Assembly (NCBI GenBank): GCA_029907705.1
Contig: JARYLJ010000003.1
Coordinates: 1 to 64,000, forward strand
Reading direction: 5' to 3'
DNA length: 64,000 nt
Origin: Methanomicrobiales archaeon
GTDB lineage: Archaea; Halobacteriota; Methanomicrobia; Methanomicrobiales; JACTUA01
The notes under the pieces were generated by a model. It ran no database searches, was not told the DNA's origin, and saw only the letters and a program-made list of their open reading frames with translations. Every line of letters starts with the position of its first letter. Within the stretch, counting starts at the first letter, position 1. Shown piece by piece: positions 30,714 through 41,249 of the stretch. A program made the position numbers and the translations under genes.

Positions 30714-32011
30714 TATATACCGATGATCCTCTGAGAACTTAATCTTAATTCAGGGAGAATCGCATTGCCCACCACTCTGGATTCTTTTCCGAGCCCCTCG
30801 ACCGATTTGAGCAGATCGAAGACGTTCCCTACGAGCATGCCAGATCTCACCGGGGTGCCTGACTCACCATCCTCTATCCAGAAGGCCTTCGATAGCTCCA
30901 CCGACAGGTCTCCTGAGAGCGGATTTGCCGTATGGGCGCCGACCACATCGTGCACATACAGTGCGCGTTCCTCTTTCACATCAGAACGTTCACCATCGAA
31001 GACCAGGTTATGCACGCCGATGACGGGTGCGACCGCGTGGCCGGCCCTCACTGCACTCCCTGTGCTCTCCTCACCGTATCGGTAGGCGGTCCGCAGATCA
31101 TAGGCGAATGCACCGAGCACCCCGTCGCAGACGAAATCGAGCCTCTTCGTGGGTACGCCCTCTGCATCCCAGTCGGTCGAGCCCATCCCTTTCGCAAAGG
31201 GATCGTCGTAGATATCCAGCAAGGGTGACATGCATTCCTTCCCCATAAGAGAGGCGAGGGCGGATCGCCCCGCATGCACGTTCTTTCCACTCAATGCCCC
31301 CACGAGCACACCTCCGAGCAGATGGGATGCGGCGATCGGTGAAAGTACCACGTCGTAATTCCCTGTGGGTATCTCTACTGCATTCAGCGAATACTCCGCG
31401 AGAAAGGAGGCCTTCTCCCCCACGCGCGCTGCGTCCAGGTCGAGGTGTACGGACTGGTCGAATTCGAACGCGGTCGAATTCTCGACGATCGTCTCGCAGG
31501 AGACGGTCGCCGCGGTATGGGGGGCGGTATACTCGAGTCCGTGTGTGTTCGCGAGGGTGACCGTGGACTCCTCCAGCTCGACAGAGGCTTCTGCGATCCT
31601 CGACCGGTGCCTGGCAACCCCTTTCCCCACTTCGCGAAGGAGTCGGGCCGCCGTGAGTGGGGAGAGAATGAAGGCCGGATCCGCGGTCTCCGCACGTGGT
31701 TCGATATGTATTGGAGACGGGAGGCCACCCCAGTTCTGGGGACTCGAGAGACGGCTGCTCTCCAGCGCGGCAATCAGGCAATCCTTCCACCTTTTGGGGT
31801 CCCCCGTGCTGGATGCGCCGATCCTCCCCTGCCTGATCACCCTGATACCCATGCCCCAGGTGCAGGAGGCCTCGGCCGTCTCGCAACTCTCCCCCTTCTG
31901 CACCAATGAGAGCGACTCGCCCGATATGATGAAGACCTCCGCCTCGTCTGCCAGGCGGGAGGCCTCGCCGAGCAATTCTTCAATCAGCGCCCTTTCCTCC
32001 GACAAACGCAT
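30713..32011 (-). CDS. tldE: TldE/PmbA-type metalloprotease homolog
   Basis: PmbA/TldE pattern; overlaps the 3' end of tldD. Confidence 0.88.
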   Translation of the reverse strand: MRLSEERALIEELLGEASRLADEAEVFIISGESLSLVQKGESCETAEASCTWGMGIRVIRQGRIGASSTGDPKRWKDCLIAALESSRLSSPQNWGGLPSPIHIEPRAETADPAFILSPLTAARLLREVGKGVARHRSRIAEASVELEESTVTLANTHGLEYTAPHTAATVSCETIVENSTAFEFDQSVHLDLDAARVGEKASFLAEYSLNAVEIPTGNYDVVLSPIAASHLLGGVLVGALSGKNVHAGRSALASLMGKECMSPLLDIYDDPFAKGMGSTDWDAEGVPTKRLDFVCDGVLGAFAYDLRTAYRYGEESTGSAVRAGHAVAPVIGVHNLVFDGERSDVKEERALYVHDVVGAHTANPLSGDLSVELSKAFWIEDGESGTPVRSGMLVGNVFDLLKSVEGLGKESRVVGNAILPELRLSSQRIIGI

Positions 32012-33311
32012 CCTCCAGCAACAGGTGGGGCGAACCGTCGCTTACCGGCACGGTCTGGCCCCCTTTCCCGCAGTAGCCCTGATGGAGCTCCAGATCCTTG
32101 CCGATGAGGACGATCTGGTGGAGCGTCCTCAGGATCTCGCCCGAGAGAGAGACATCCCTGAGGAGGCACCCCATCTCACCCTTCTCTATGGCAAAGCCAT
32201 ACTCGGCGTTGAACTGGAAGAAACCTCGCCCCGGGTCCACCTGCCCGCCCCTGGACCCCTTCAGGAGGATCCCTTCCCCGCATGCCTCCAGGATCTCGTC
32301 GAGGTTGGAATCGCCCTTCTCCACAAAGGTGTTGCTCATCCTCACCAGTGGCGGTTCCCCTGGCATACCCCTCGCATGTCCGATATCCCCGCCCCCCACG
32401 GCCGCGGCCGTCTCCCTGCTGTGCAGATAGGCGTTCACCCTGCCTCTGGAGATGATCTCGGTCCTCTTCACCCTCGAACCTTCCGCATCCATGGGTTCGA
32501 AGCCGAATTCCTTCTGCGAGGGGTCGTCCACGATGGTGAGTTCCTTTACGCCGATCCGCTCTCCGATCCTGCCTGCGAGCACTGAGTTCCCCTCCTTCAC
32601 GAGATCCCCCTCGCTCGCATGCCCCACCGCCTCATGTGCAAAGACTCCCGCGAGCTCGGGATCGAGGATCACCCTAGTCCGCCCCCCCTTCGCCTCGCGT
32701 GCGTCCAGGAGCGCGACTGCCCTCTCCGCGGCCTTCAACCCCAGCTCCTCCTGATGGCGCAGGTTGAACCCGAGGATTGAATGTCTGCTCTCCCTTCCCA
32801 TCTGTATCAGTCCGTTGCGCCTGGCAACCGCGCTTATCGTAAAACCGCACCTGGTCATCCTGTACTCGGAATCCAGCCCTTCCGAACTGATGATACGGAC
32901 ATGTTCTGTGCGTTCGATATAACTTGCCCTCGTATTCACGATTCCATCGATCCGTGCCGCCTTCTCCAGCGAGGCGAGCAGGGAGATTTTTTCGTCCAGA
33001 TGAACATCTCCGGGATCCTCCTTCATCGCGGGCACGTCGAGCATGCCATGCTCGGCCGGCGCCAGTTCCAGGTGCTCACCCGTGTATCCTGCGAGCGAGA
33101 AGGCCTTCTCCAATGCATCCCTGCGTGCACCCGCGGAGTCCGGGTCGAAGGCATCGGCACAAAATATCCCCCAGCCCCTGTCTCCCAGCGCTCTCAGAAT
33201 CGTCTCGTCGAAGAAGGACGAGTCTCCCCTCTCCACGATGCCGTTGTCGATATCGATCTGGGTGACACTGCCTCTCACTTGCCTGATATCATAGTAACGC
33301 GGCTCGGCCAT
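31980..33311 (-). CDS. tldD: TldD-type metalloprotease
   Basis: VFAHEAVGHASEGD (HExxxH); GSRGGQVDPGRGFFQFNAEYGFAIEKGE. Confidence 0.95.
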   Translation of the reverse strand: MAEPRYYDIRQVRGSVTQIDIDNGIVERGDSSFFDETILRALGDRGWGIFCADAFDPDSAGARRDALEKAFSLAGYTGEHLELAPAEHGMLDVPAMKEDPGDVHLDEKISLLASLEKAARIDGIVNTRASYIERTEHVRIISSEGLDSEYRMTRCGFTISAVARRNGLIQMGRESRHSILGFNLRHQEELGLKAAERAVALLDAREAKGGRTRVILDPELAGVFAHEAVGHASEGDLVKEGNSVLAGRIGERIGVKELTIVDDPSQKEFGFEPMDAEGSRVKRTEIISRGRVNAYLHSRETAAAVGGGDIGHARGMPGEPPLVRMSNTFVEKGDSNLDEILEACGEGILLKGSRGGQVDPGRGFFQFNAEYGFAIEKGEMGCLLRDVSLSGEILRTLHQIVLIGKDLELHQGYCGKGGQTVPVSDGSPHLLLEDAFVGGKGAD

Positions 33312-33316
33312 CGGTC

Positions 33317-35227
33317 CTACACAACAGGTTTCGGGAGTGCCGCATCCAGCACTCTTCCAGCCTTTACGGACGCAAAGCTCCGGAGCTTCTCCAGGAACCC
33401 TTCCCGGTTCTCGGGCACGAGTGCATGCATCAGCACATCTTCGATATGATCTGCCGGCACGATCTCCACCACTTTCTGGTAACGCTCCTCGATCAGCACA
33501 TCGGGCATGTTCGCCCTCGGAATGATCACCTTCCTTATTCCGGCCTTCGCGGCCGCCTCGATCTTGTATGTGACTCCGCCCACGGGCAGCACCTCGCCTC
33601 GTACAGAGAGGGAACCTGACATCGCCAGATCCTGCCGGACGGGAATCCCCTCGATCGCACTGATCACGGCTGTGGCTACGCTGATGGATGCAGAATCACC
33701 ATCCACACCCCCATGGGTACCGATGAACTGGATATGGATGTCCATGTTCTTGATGTCCTTCCCTGTGAACTTCTTGATGATCGCACTGACATTCTTGATG
33801 GACTCCTGTGCGATCTCCCTGAGCATACCGGTGGCGATGACGGTGCCGTTCAATCCCTGCGAGGGCGTCACCTCGGCGACAATGGGAAGGACGGTGCCAC
33901 TGTCCGTGCCCATCACGGCGAGGCCATTCACACGCCCCACCCTCGTCCCTTCCACCACCGTCAGCTCGTAATCACGGCTCCGCCTGATGTAATCGTCCGA
34001 GACCTGCTCCTCGATCGACCTCGCCATGCCCTTCGCGGCGAGCACATGATCGAGCGTCGTGAAGGGGGCCCCCTGCTGCCGTGCGATATCCCCCGCGACA
34101 CGGATGAGTCCCCCGATATCCCTCAGCTTCAGCGTCAGGTGCCCCTTCCTGTTGCTCCTCCGCCTCGCCTCCCTGATCAGCTCCTCGATCGCACTGCGGT
34201 CGAAGTGAGGAATCTTTCCGTCCTTCTTCACCTCCTGTGCGATGAACCGAATGAACTTCTTCCGGTTCTCTGCATTGTCCTCCATCGTCTCCCGCATGTA
34301 GACCTCATATCCGTATCCCCTGATACGTGATCTGAGCGCTGGATGCATCCCCTGTATCGCATCCAGGTTGCCTGCCGCGATCATGATGAACCGGCAGGGG
34401 ACCGCCTCTGTCCTGACCATCGCACCGCTCGAGCGCTCACTCTGTCCCGTTATCGGGAATTCCCCCTCCTGAAGGGCGGTAAGAAGATTCTGCTGGGAGT
34501 GGGGCGTGAGGGTATTGATCTCGTCGATGAAGAGGACCCCAAGGTGCGCCCGGTGGATCGCCCCTGCCTCCACCCGGTCGTGGGCAGGCGTCTCCAATCC
34601 GCCGCTCTGGAACGGGTCATGCCTGACGTCCCCCAGGAGGGCGCCTGCGTGCGATCCGGTCGCATCCACGAAGGGTGCTGTGGCCGTCGCATCGTTGGAG
34701 ACGAGCAGTTTCGGGATCATGGACTCCTCGCGGGGGGTCGTGTAGCGGAGCGCCATGAAGACGAACGCGGCGGCGATGATCCCCATGAGCCACTGGTACG
34801 TGATGAAGGCATAGCCGATGATCGCGATCAGGAGCAGCATCAGGAGTGTATTGCGCATCTGTATGCGCTTCCTCGCCTCGGCCTTGTGGGCATTCACAAT
34901 CTGTTTTCCACGCCCTGCGGGAACAACGCGTATGATCGGATTGTTCGGATCCTCGGAGTTTGGATAGACGAGAATATCCTGCAATTCCTCCTTCGGTAGC
35001 AATTCTGCCATCGCTTTCGCCAGCATGGATTTACCCGTGCCCGGACTCCCGATCATCATCACATGACGCCGCTGGATCGCCGCCTTCTTGATTACTTCCA
35101 CCGCATGCTCCTGCCCGATCACCTGGTCGATGAGCTTCTGTGGAACCTCGATCTCGGAGGAGGTCTCGAGATCCAGACCGGCGAAAATATCTTCGCTATT
35201 ATCCAATTCGGTATCAATATTGCTCAT
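33317..35227 (-). CDS. lonB: Archaeal membrane-anchored ATP-dependent Lon protease (LonB)
   Basis: MIGSPGTGKSMLAKAMAELLP; two TM helices; GVDGDSASISVATAVISAIEGIPVRQDLAMSGSLSVRGEVLPVGGVTYKIEAAAKAG. Confidence 0.96.
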   Translation of the reverse strand: MSNIDTELDNSEDIFAGLDLETSSEIEVPQKLIDQVIGQEHAVEVIKKAAIQRRHVMMIGSPGTGKSMLAKAMAELLPKEELQDILVYPNSEDPNNPIIRVVPAGRGKQIVNAHKAEARKRIQMRNTLLMLLLIAIIGYAFITYQWLMGIIAAAFVFMALRYTTPREESMIPKLLVSNDATATAPFVDATGSHAGALLGDVRHDPFQSGGLETPAHDRVEAGAIHRAHLGVLFIDEINTLTPHSQQNLLTALQEGEFPITGQSERSSGAMVRTEAVPCRFIMIAAGNLDAIQGMHPALRSRIRGYGYEVYMRETMEDNAENRKKFIRFIAQEVKKDGKIPHFDRSAIEELIREARRRSNRKGHLTLKLRDIGGLIRVAGDIARQQGAPFTTLDHVLAAKGMARSIEEQVSDDYIRRSRDYELTVVEGTRVGRVNGLAVMGTDSGTVLPIVAEVTPSQGLNGTVIATGMLREIAQESIKNVSAIIKKFTGKDIKNMDIHIQFIGTHGGVDGDSASISVATAVISAIEGIPVRQDLAMSGSLSVRGEVLPVGGVTYKIEAAAKAGIRKVIIPRANMPDVLIEERYQKVVEIVPADHIEDVLMHALVPENREGFLEKLRSFASVKAGRVLDAALPKPVV

Positions 35228-35320
35228 TTCGAAATTTCCTCTTCGCGCAATGAGTACTTATATATTTAACCCCTGATGGTTTAAGTACTTTCAGCTGCAG
35301 GTAACGCCAGTGGTGATGAG

Positions 35321-36169
35321 ATGAGAGTGGTCAGCACGCAGAAATCGCAGATTCTCGCCATCGGAATCGCAAAAAGTCTTGGATTGGATTTCGTCCCGAC
35401 CATCTACTCCCGCTTTCCCGACGGTGAGCACTACCTGAAGACGGGCAGGCTCGATGGCGAGACCATCGTTGTCGGAAGCCTGACGGACAGCGACAGCCTC
35501 GTACAGCTCCTCCTCCTCCTGGATGCATGCGAAGGCAGCGAGTGCACCCTCGTGCTCCCGTACATGGGTTATGCACGTCAGGATAAGCGGTTCAACGAGG
35601 GTGAGCCGATCAGTGCGAGGGCCATCGCTGGTGCGCTCGGGAGGATGGCATGCCGTGTGATTACCGTGCACGTCCACGAGCCGAAGATCCTCGTCCACTT
35701 CAGAGTCGATGCAACGAACGTTTCCCTCGGAAGGGAGATCGGTAGCTGCCTCGCCTCTAGAGGTCTGGAAAACCCCATCATTCTTGCGCCGGATGGCGGG
35801 GCGGTCGGCCTTGCGAGGAGCATAGGGAGCGAAGGGGGCTGGGAGACCGACCATCTGATCAAGACGAGACTATCTGGTACGGAGGTGAAAATTGCACCGA
35901 AGGAGCTGGATGTGAAGTCCCGTGAAGTCGTCATCGTGGACGACATCATCTCCACAGGCGGTACCATCGTACAGGCGGCCATGATGCTCCGGGAGCAGGG
36001 TGCGTCTTCGATACATGCAATCTGCGTCCATGGCGTCTTCGCAAGCAATGCATATTCTCAGCTGAAGGAGGCCGGCATCTCGGAGATCCTGGCGAGTGAT
36101 ACGATAGAGAGCGGGCTCTCCAAATATACCGCTGCGGAAGGGATCGCCCGCGCCATCGAAGGATGCTGA
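35321..36169 (+). CDS. prs: Ribose-phosphate pyrophosphokinase
   Basis: PYMGYARQDKRFNEGEPISARA; VVIVDDIISTGGTIVQAA. Confidence 0.95.
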   Translation: MRVVSTQKSQILAIGIAKSLGLDFVPTIYSRFPDGEHYLKTGRLDGETIVVGSLTDSDSLVQLLLLLDACEGSECTLVLPYMGYARQDKRFNEGEPISARAIAGALGRMACRVITVHVHEPKILVHFRVDATNVSLGREIGSCLASRGLENPIILAPDGGAVGLARSIGSEGGWETDHLIKTRLSGTEVKIAPKELDVKSREVVIVDDIISTGGTIVQAAMMLREQGASSIHAICVHGVFASNAYSQLKEAGISEILASDTIESGLSKYTAAEGIARAIEGC

Positions 36170-37143
36170 CCATCGATGGTTCCAGGCTGGAGGGCGGCGG
36201 GCAGATCGTCCGTACCGCTGTGGCACTCTCCGCCCTCACCAGTGAACCCGTAAGAATCGTCAGCATCAGGGCGAAGAGGCCTGTGAAGGGGCTGGCTGCC
36301 CAGCACCTCGCCGCGGTGAAGGCGGTGGCCATGAGCTGCGATGCCGTATGCACAGGCCTGAGCGTCGGGAGCGGCGCGCTCGTCTTCGAGCCAGGTAAAC
36401 TGAAATACAGGGAGATCTCCCTCGATATCGGAACAGCGGGGAGCATATCGCTGGTGCTCCAGGCCTGGCTGCCTGTCGGCCTCGCTGCGGGAGGCACCAT
36501 CAGGATCGCAGGCGGAACAGAGGTGGAGCACTCCCCCACCATCGATTATATGGATGCGGTGCTCTTCGGCGTCCTCCGCCGATGCGGAGCAGAGGCGAGC
36601 CTGAAGGTGAATGCAAGGGGTTACTACCCGGAGGGCGGAGGAGAGGTGGTTCTTCGTACCGGCGCCTCGGCACTCACGCCGATCGCCCCCCAAAGAGTGG
36701 AGGGGGGCACGGTTAGTATCGTCTCCTGCACCCAGAACCTGCCGGATCATGTCGCTGCCAGGCAGGCGGAATCCGCTGCCGAACTGCTACAACGGGAGGG
36801 GTTGCGCGCGGAGAGTAAGCTGGAGCGGAGGAGAGGACGGAGCACGGGCTCCTCATGCACGATCTCCCTGGGCGCGAAGGGAGCGTGCGCACTGGGCAAG
36901 AGGGGTCTCCCTGCAGAGAAGGTAGGAAGAAAAGCGGCGGAGCGCTTCCTCGAGGAGTTTCGTCACGACGGTTCCGTGGACACCCACCTCTCGGATCAGC
37001 TACTCGTCTTTCTTGCAAGAGCTGGCGGCGAATACACATGCTCCAGCTTCACGATGCACGCACAGACGGTGTGCTGGCTATTCGGTGAGTTCGGACTCGA
37101 TGTGGAGGTGACAGGTGACACCCTCACCCGCTTCTCCGCTTAG
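36163..37143 (+). CDS. rtcA: RNA 3'-terminal phosphate cyclase
   Basis: DGSRLEGGGQIVRTAVALS; YYPEGGGEV; VDTHLSDQLLVFLA. Confidence 0.95.
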   Translation: MLTIDGSRLEGGGQIVRTAVALSALTSEPVRIVSIRAKRPVKGLAAQHLAAVKAVAMSCDAVCTGLSVGSGALVFEPGKLKYREISLDIGTAGSISLVLQAWLPVGLAAGGTIRIAGGTEVEHSPTIDYMDAVLFGVLRRCGAEASLKVNARGYYPEGGGEVVLRTGASALTPIAPQRVEGGTVSIVSCTQNLPDHVAARQAESAAELLQREGLRAESKLERRRGRSTGSSCTISLGAKGACALGKRGLPAEKVGRKAAERFLEEFRHDGSVDTHLSDQLLVFLARAGGEYTCSSFTMHAQTVCWLFGEFGLDVEVTGDTLTRFSA

Positions 37144-37600
37144 GTATGTGCTCGATGCTTCCGTCTTCTTCACGGATTGGCGGATGGATGGGGAGTGCAG
37201 CACGGTGCCGGGAGTGGTGGAGGAGCTCATCGATCGCCGTTCGAAGTGGCGGCTTGAGATCTTCCTCGAGCAGGGGCTGCAGGTGAGAGAGCCCACCGTA
37301 GACTCCCTGGCAAAGGTGATGGAAGCGGAGAGGAAGACCGGAGAGGGGGGAGCACTCTCCAGAACAGACAGACATCTCCTCGCCCTTGCCCTCGATCTGG
37401 GCGCCTGCCTGGTGACTGACGACTTCGCCATCCAGAACGTCGCCCACGAGCTGAAGATTCTCACAACCCCCCTGCAGCAGAGGCGTGCGATGCACAGGCA
37501 TTACCGTTACCGCTGCACTGGATGCGGCAGGTTCAGCGAGGTTTCGGGGGAATGTCCGATCTGCGGTGCCCCGGTGAGGAGGATCATAAGATACAAATGA
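37115..37600 (+). CDS. nob1: PIN-domain/zinc-ribbon endonuclease, Nob1-like
   Basis: PIN motifs (VLDASVFF; DRHLLALALDLGACLVTDDFAIQNVA) plus CTGCGRFSEVSGECPICGAP ribbon. Confidence 0.9.
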   Translation: MTPSPASPLRYVLDASVFFTDWRMDGECSTVPGVVEELIDRRSKWRLEIFLEQGLQVREPTVDSLAKVMEAERKTGEGGALSRTDRHLLALALDLGACLVTDDFAIQNVAHELKILTTPLQQRRAMHRHYRYRCTGCGRFSEVSGECPICGAPVRRIIRYK

Positions 37601-37624
37601 TGAGAGGTGCGTAATCTCCATCTG

Positions 37625-38236
37625 ATGACTGATCTCGAAGAACTCATCAAGAAGGCAAAATATCTCCTCTCGGAGGGCCACAGCCCGGGGCAGATCGCAG
37701 ACGAGCTCTCCCTCTCGATGGAGACGGTCACATGGCTTCTCACGCAGGAGAGAGGTACAAAGGTCCCGAAGGACATGCTCATCGACTGGACGCCTGTCGC
37801 GACACATGCAGCGAATCTGAATGAACTGGCGCTGATGCTGATACAGCGTTACTATCAGGAGAGAGGGGGGAAGGAGTACTCCGAAGAGAGAGGTGGTGAG
37901 GTGATCCTGGGCATCGCACTCTCCGGCATCCCGCTCGCAACCCTCATCGCGCTCCAGGAGGAGGCGCGCCTCGGCATCTACTACCCCTCGAAGCATGCGA
38001 TTGGTGAGAGCCCGAAAGGTTCCATCAGCGGCAACTTCGCCCAGGTGGCAGGCGAACGGGTCATCGTGGTGGATGATGTGATCACGAGCGGAAAGACTCT
38101 CGCAGAAGTGGTGGGATATCTGAGGAGCCATGGTGCGACTCCGCTTGCAATCCTCGTCCTCTTCGACAAGAAGGGCCTGAGGGAGGTGGAGGGAGTCCCC
38201 GTATATCCACTCTTCCGCATCACACGGCTGGGATGA
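37625..38236 (+). CDS. gfcR: HTH plus phosphoribosyltransferase-domain regulator (GfcR/PyrE-like)
   Basis: N-terminal HTH; PRPP loop [17 protein letters not shown]. Confidence 0.75.
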   Translation: MTDLEELIKKAKYLLSEGHSPGQIADELSLSMETVTWLLTQERGTKVPKDMLIDWTPVATHAANLNELALMLIQRYYQERGGKEYSEERGGEVILGIALSGIPLATLIALQEEARLGIYYPSKHAIGESPKGSISGNFAQVAGERVIVVDDVITSGKTLAEVVGYLRSHGATPLAILVLFDKKGLREVEGVPVYPLFRITRLG

Positions 38237-38333
38237 GGATGCGGTCAGCGGGAAGAGCGCCCCTTATACGTACCCCATTTTCTGATCGGCGAGATTTATT
38301 CATTTTTGGCAGTTGGGATAATCAGGGCCAGCA

Positions 38334-38344
38334 TCTTTTATATA
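38334..38344 (+). promoter_or_regulatory. TATA box of the thermosome gene
   Basis: cttttatatag about 45 nt upstream of the ATG at 38385. Confidence 0.6.
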
Positions 38345-38384
38345 GAACCTCAAATCCATATTTTTGACACAGGTGATATCCCAT

Positions 38385-40049
38385 ATGCTCGCTGGACAAC
38401 CCATAATCATTCTCAAGGAACATGTGGAGCGCACGAGGGGCCACGAAGCCCAGCGGTCCAATATCATGGCAGCGAAGGCGATCGCGAATGCGGTTCGGAC
38501 GACGCTGGGGCCGAGAGGGATGGACAAGATGCTCGTCTCCTCCACCGGCGATGTGGTGGTGACGAATGACGGCGCTACGATTCTGCACGAGCTCTCGGTC
38601 CAGCACCCGGGAGGGAAGATGGTCGTCGAGGTGGCAGAGACGCAGGATGACATGGTGGGTGATGGTACCACCACCGCCTGCATCCTCGTAGGTGCCCTGA
38701 TGGATGCCGCAGAAAAGATGATGGAGCAGGAGATCCATCCCACCGTCATCGCAGGCGGCTACCGCATGGGCATGGAGAGGGCGCTCCAGATAGTGGAGGA
38801 GCTCTCGATCAAAGTGAGCGAGCACGACCGCGAGATCCTGAAGAAGATCGCCGAGACCGCCATCTCGGGTAAATCCACGGACTCGATAAGGGAGAAAGCG
38901 GCAGATATCGTCGTGGATGCGGTGAATGCCGTCGCCGAACATAAGAACGGCAAAATCGTGGTCGACGAGGACGATGTGATGATCAAGACGCAGGTGGGCG
39001 AGACGATGGACGATGCAGAGCTTGTCCACGGTGTTGTGATCGATAAAGAGAGGGCGGACGAGGGCATGCCAAGGAAGATAAAAGACGCGAAAATCGCGAT
39101 CATCACCTCCCCTATGGAGATCACGAAGACGCAGGTGAAATCCAAGATTAAAATTACAAATCCAGCCCAGATGGCCGCTTTCGAGATGCAGGAACGTATG
39201 GCCCTGAAGGAGATGGTCGACCGGATCGTGAATGCCGGCGCGAATGTGGTGATCTGTCAGAAGGGCATGGCAGATGCAGTGGAGTACTATCTCGCGAAGA
39301 ATGGTATCCTCGGCATCGAAGATGTGAAGGAGAAGGATATCAAATATGCCGCACGCGCGACCGGTGCAACGGTCGTGAACAAGGTGGACGATCTCACATC
39401 CGATGCCCTTGGGCATGCGGCGGAGGTGGAGCAGCTCGAGGATGCGGAACTGGTAAAGATTTCGGGCTGCAGGAACCCGAAGGCGGTGACCATCCTCGTG
39501 CGTGGGAGCACACAGGTGCTCATCGATGAACTGGAGCGGGCATTTTACGATGGTATACGTGTGGTGATGGACGCGTTGGAGGACGGCAAGTATGTACCTG
39601 GCGGCGGTGCGATCGAGACCGAACTCCTGATGAAGCTGCGTGACTTCGCCTCATCTGTCGGTGGAAGGAAGCAGATTGCGATAGAGGCGTTTGCGAATGC
39701 CTTCGAGAGCATCCCGCGCACTCTGGCGGAGAACTCGGGGTTCAACCCCATCGACAAGCTCGTGGAGCTGAAGGCCGCACATGCGAACGGAGAGAAGTAT
39801 GCCGGCCTGAACGTGTTCACGGGCAGGATCGTTGACATGAAGGAGGAGGGCGTGCTGGAGCCCTCGAGAGTAAAGACACAGGCGATCATGAGCGCCACAG
39901 AAGCGACCACGATGCTGATCCGGATCGATGACATGATGGTTTCCAGGAAGCCGGCGAAGGAAGGCGCCGGCGGCCCTGGCATGCCACCGATGGGCGGCAT
40001 GGGCGGTATGCCCGGTATGGGTGGCATGGGGATGCCTCCCATGGGCTGA
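38385..40049 (+). CDS. thsA: Thermosome (group II chaperonin) subunit
   Basis: [45 protein letters not shown]-terminal GGM-rich tail. Confidence 0.97.
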   Translation: MLAGQPIIILKEHVERTRGHEAQRSNIMAAKAIANAVRTTLGPRGMDKMLVSSTGDVVVTNDGATILHELSVQHPGGKMVVEVAETQDDMVGDGTTTACILVGALMDAAEKMMEQEIHPTVIAGGYRMGMERALQIVEELSIKVSEHDREILKKIAETAISGKSTDSIREKAADIVVDAVNAVAEHKNGKIVVDEDDVMIKTQVGETMDDAELVHGVVIDKERADEGMPRKIKDAKIAIITSPMEITKTQVKSKIKITNPAQMAAFEMQERMALKEMVDRIVNAGANVVICQKGMADAVEYYLAKNGILGIEDVKEKDIKYAARATGATVVNKVDDLTSDALGHAAEVEQLEDAELVKISGCRNPKAVTILVRGSTQVLIDELERAFYDGIRVVMDALEDGKYVPGGGAIETELLMKLRDFASSVGGRKQIAIEAFANAFESIPRTLAENSGFNPIDKLVELKAAHANGEKYAGLNVFTGRIVDMKEEGVLEPSRVKTQAIMSATEATTMLIRIDDMMVSRKPAKEGAGGPGMPPMGGMGGMPGMGGMGMPPMG

Positions 40050-40078
40050 TCCAGAAAAAACAATTTTTACCTGCAATT

Positions 40079-40318
40079 CTAACCCCTGCTGCAGGTCAGA
40101 AGAATCTCCACCTCTTCCTCCTCTATCTTTTCGTCGATGGGAAGCGATCTGCGCCCCTTCATGACGAGAACCGTATCGGGATTTATACCCAACGCGAGAA
40201 GCGCCTCCTCGTAGGTCTCATCATGCCGGCAACGGTGAAGGATTACGCCGCCCTCCGGTTTCAGTACGAACCTGCAGAACGCCACAACGGTAGTATTATT
40301 GCAGCCGGAAAATAACAA
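40079..40318 (-). CDS. ThiS/MoaD/SAMP-like beta-grasp small protein (true start may be a GTG near 40285)
   Basis: LLALGINPDTVLVMKGRRSLPIDEKIEEEEVEILLTCSRG* resembles the ThiS/MoaD C-terminal half. Confidence 0.6.
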   Translation of the reverse strand: MLFSGCNNTTVVAFCRFVLKPEGGVILHRCRHDETYEEALLALGINPDTVLVMKGRRSLPIDEKIEEEEVEILLTCSRG

Positions 40319-40343
40319 GATGATCCAGTTTCGTTTCCAGGGA

Positions 40344-40428
40344 GCCGAGGTAGTCTAGCCCGGAAAGGCGATGGTCTCGAAAACCATTGGTGCTGCGCAC
40401 CTCGGGAGTTCAAATCTCCCCCTCGGCG
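40344..40428 (+). tRNA. tRNA-Ser(CGA)
   Basis: Type II tRNA: acceptor gccgagg/cctcggc, anticodon loop ctcgaaa, variable arm, T-loop gttcaaatc. Confidence 0.93.
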
Positions 40429-41249
40429 TCGGATTGTTCTGTTTTCTGTTTTTTCTTCTCTGGAGTCCCGGGAGATATCTCCCTGACCAGGAAGGATCTG
40501 ACCGCAATCCAGATCCACGAGATGGGTTGAATTGCCTTTTTCGTTGCATATCACGGGCTTCTACAGGAGTGCTGCAATACCAGATGCCATCCATACATCT
40601 TTTTTCTGTAGTATCGGGAATTCTCCCGATGCTCGTTATTTTCGTACTGATGCTCTGCATGGCCGGCTGCATCGTTTCGCATGAAAACGGGCAGGGCTAA
40701 TATCTCCTTCTTTCCCTGCGATCTCAGGCCCCTTCCAGTATCTCCTTGCGACCTGATTGACCTCTATCGTCTTATTCCCGTAACAACCTATCCCTTCCTT
40801 GAAAAAACTGCTGAGAACTTATCTGTATCTCAGGATCCGCCGAGGTCGCCAGGTTCACGCTGGATGGACGAGAAGACCGAATCCATGCGGTGAGATTAAG
40901 CAGAGGGGGGAGGGGGCCGCCATGCAGTACGCTACGCATGGGTGTCTGTATCTCCATCACCTAGCAGAGTTGACCGGCGGAATAGGAAAACTTCGCGCCG
41001 CTTCTACGGTCCATCCTGGCCGTTCATGATCATGTCTGAACCGTCCGTTGTGATCAATGACGAGCGATGCGGCCTCGGAACATCCGATAATTTTCTCCTG
41101 AAGTTCTTACCGTGATGGCGATTGATATCGCCCTTTTATTCATTCCCTGCTACACTCTGCGGCCTTTCGACACTCCATTCTCCGGATTCTACCCGAAGGC
41201 GGATATTGACTGAGTGATCGGGGCCGCGTGAGATCCCCCACCCACACGG

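Noticed and set aside
38322-39416. 364-aa minus-strand ORF
   Set aside because: Antisense shadow of the thermosome; His/Asp/Leu-rich without domain signature.
40583-40699. Small lipoprotein (MPSIHLFSVVSGILPMLVIFVLMLCMAGCIVSHENGQG)
   Set aside because: Lipobox-like LCMAGC is present but the ORF is only 38 aa with no other support.
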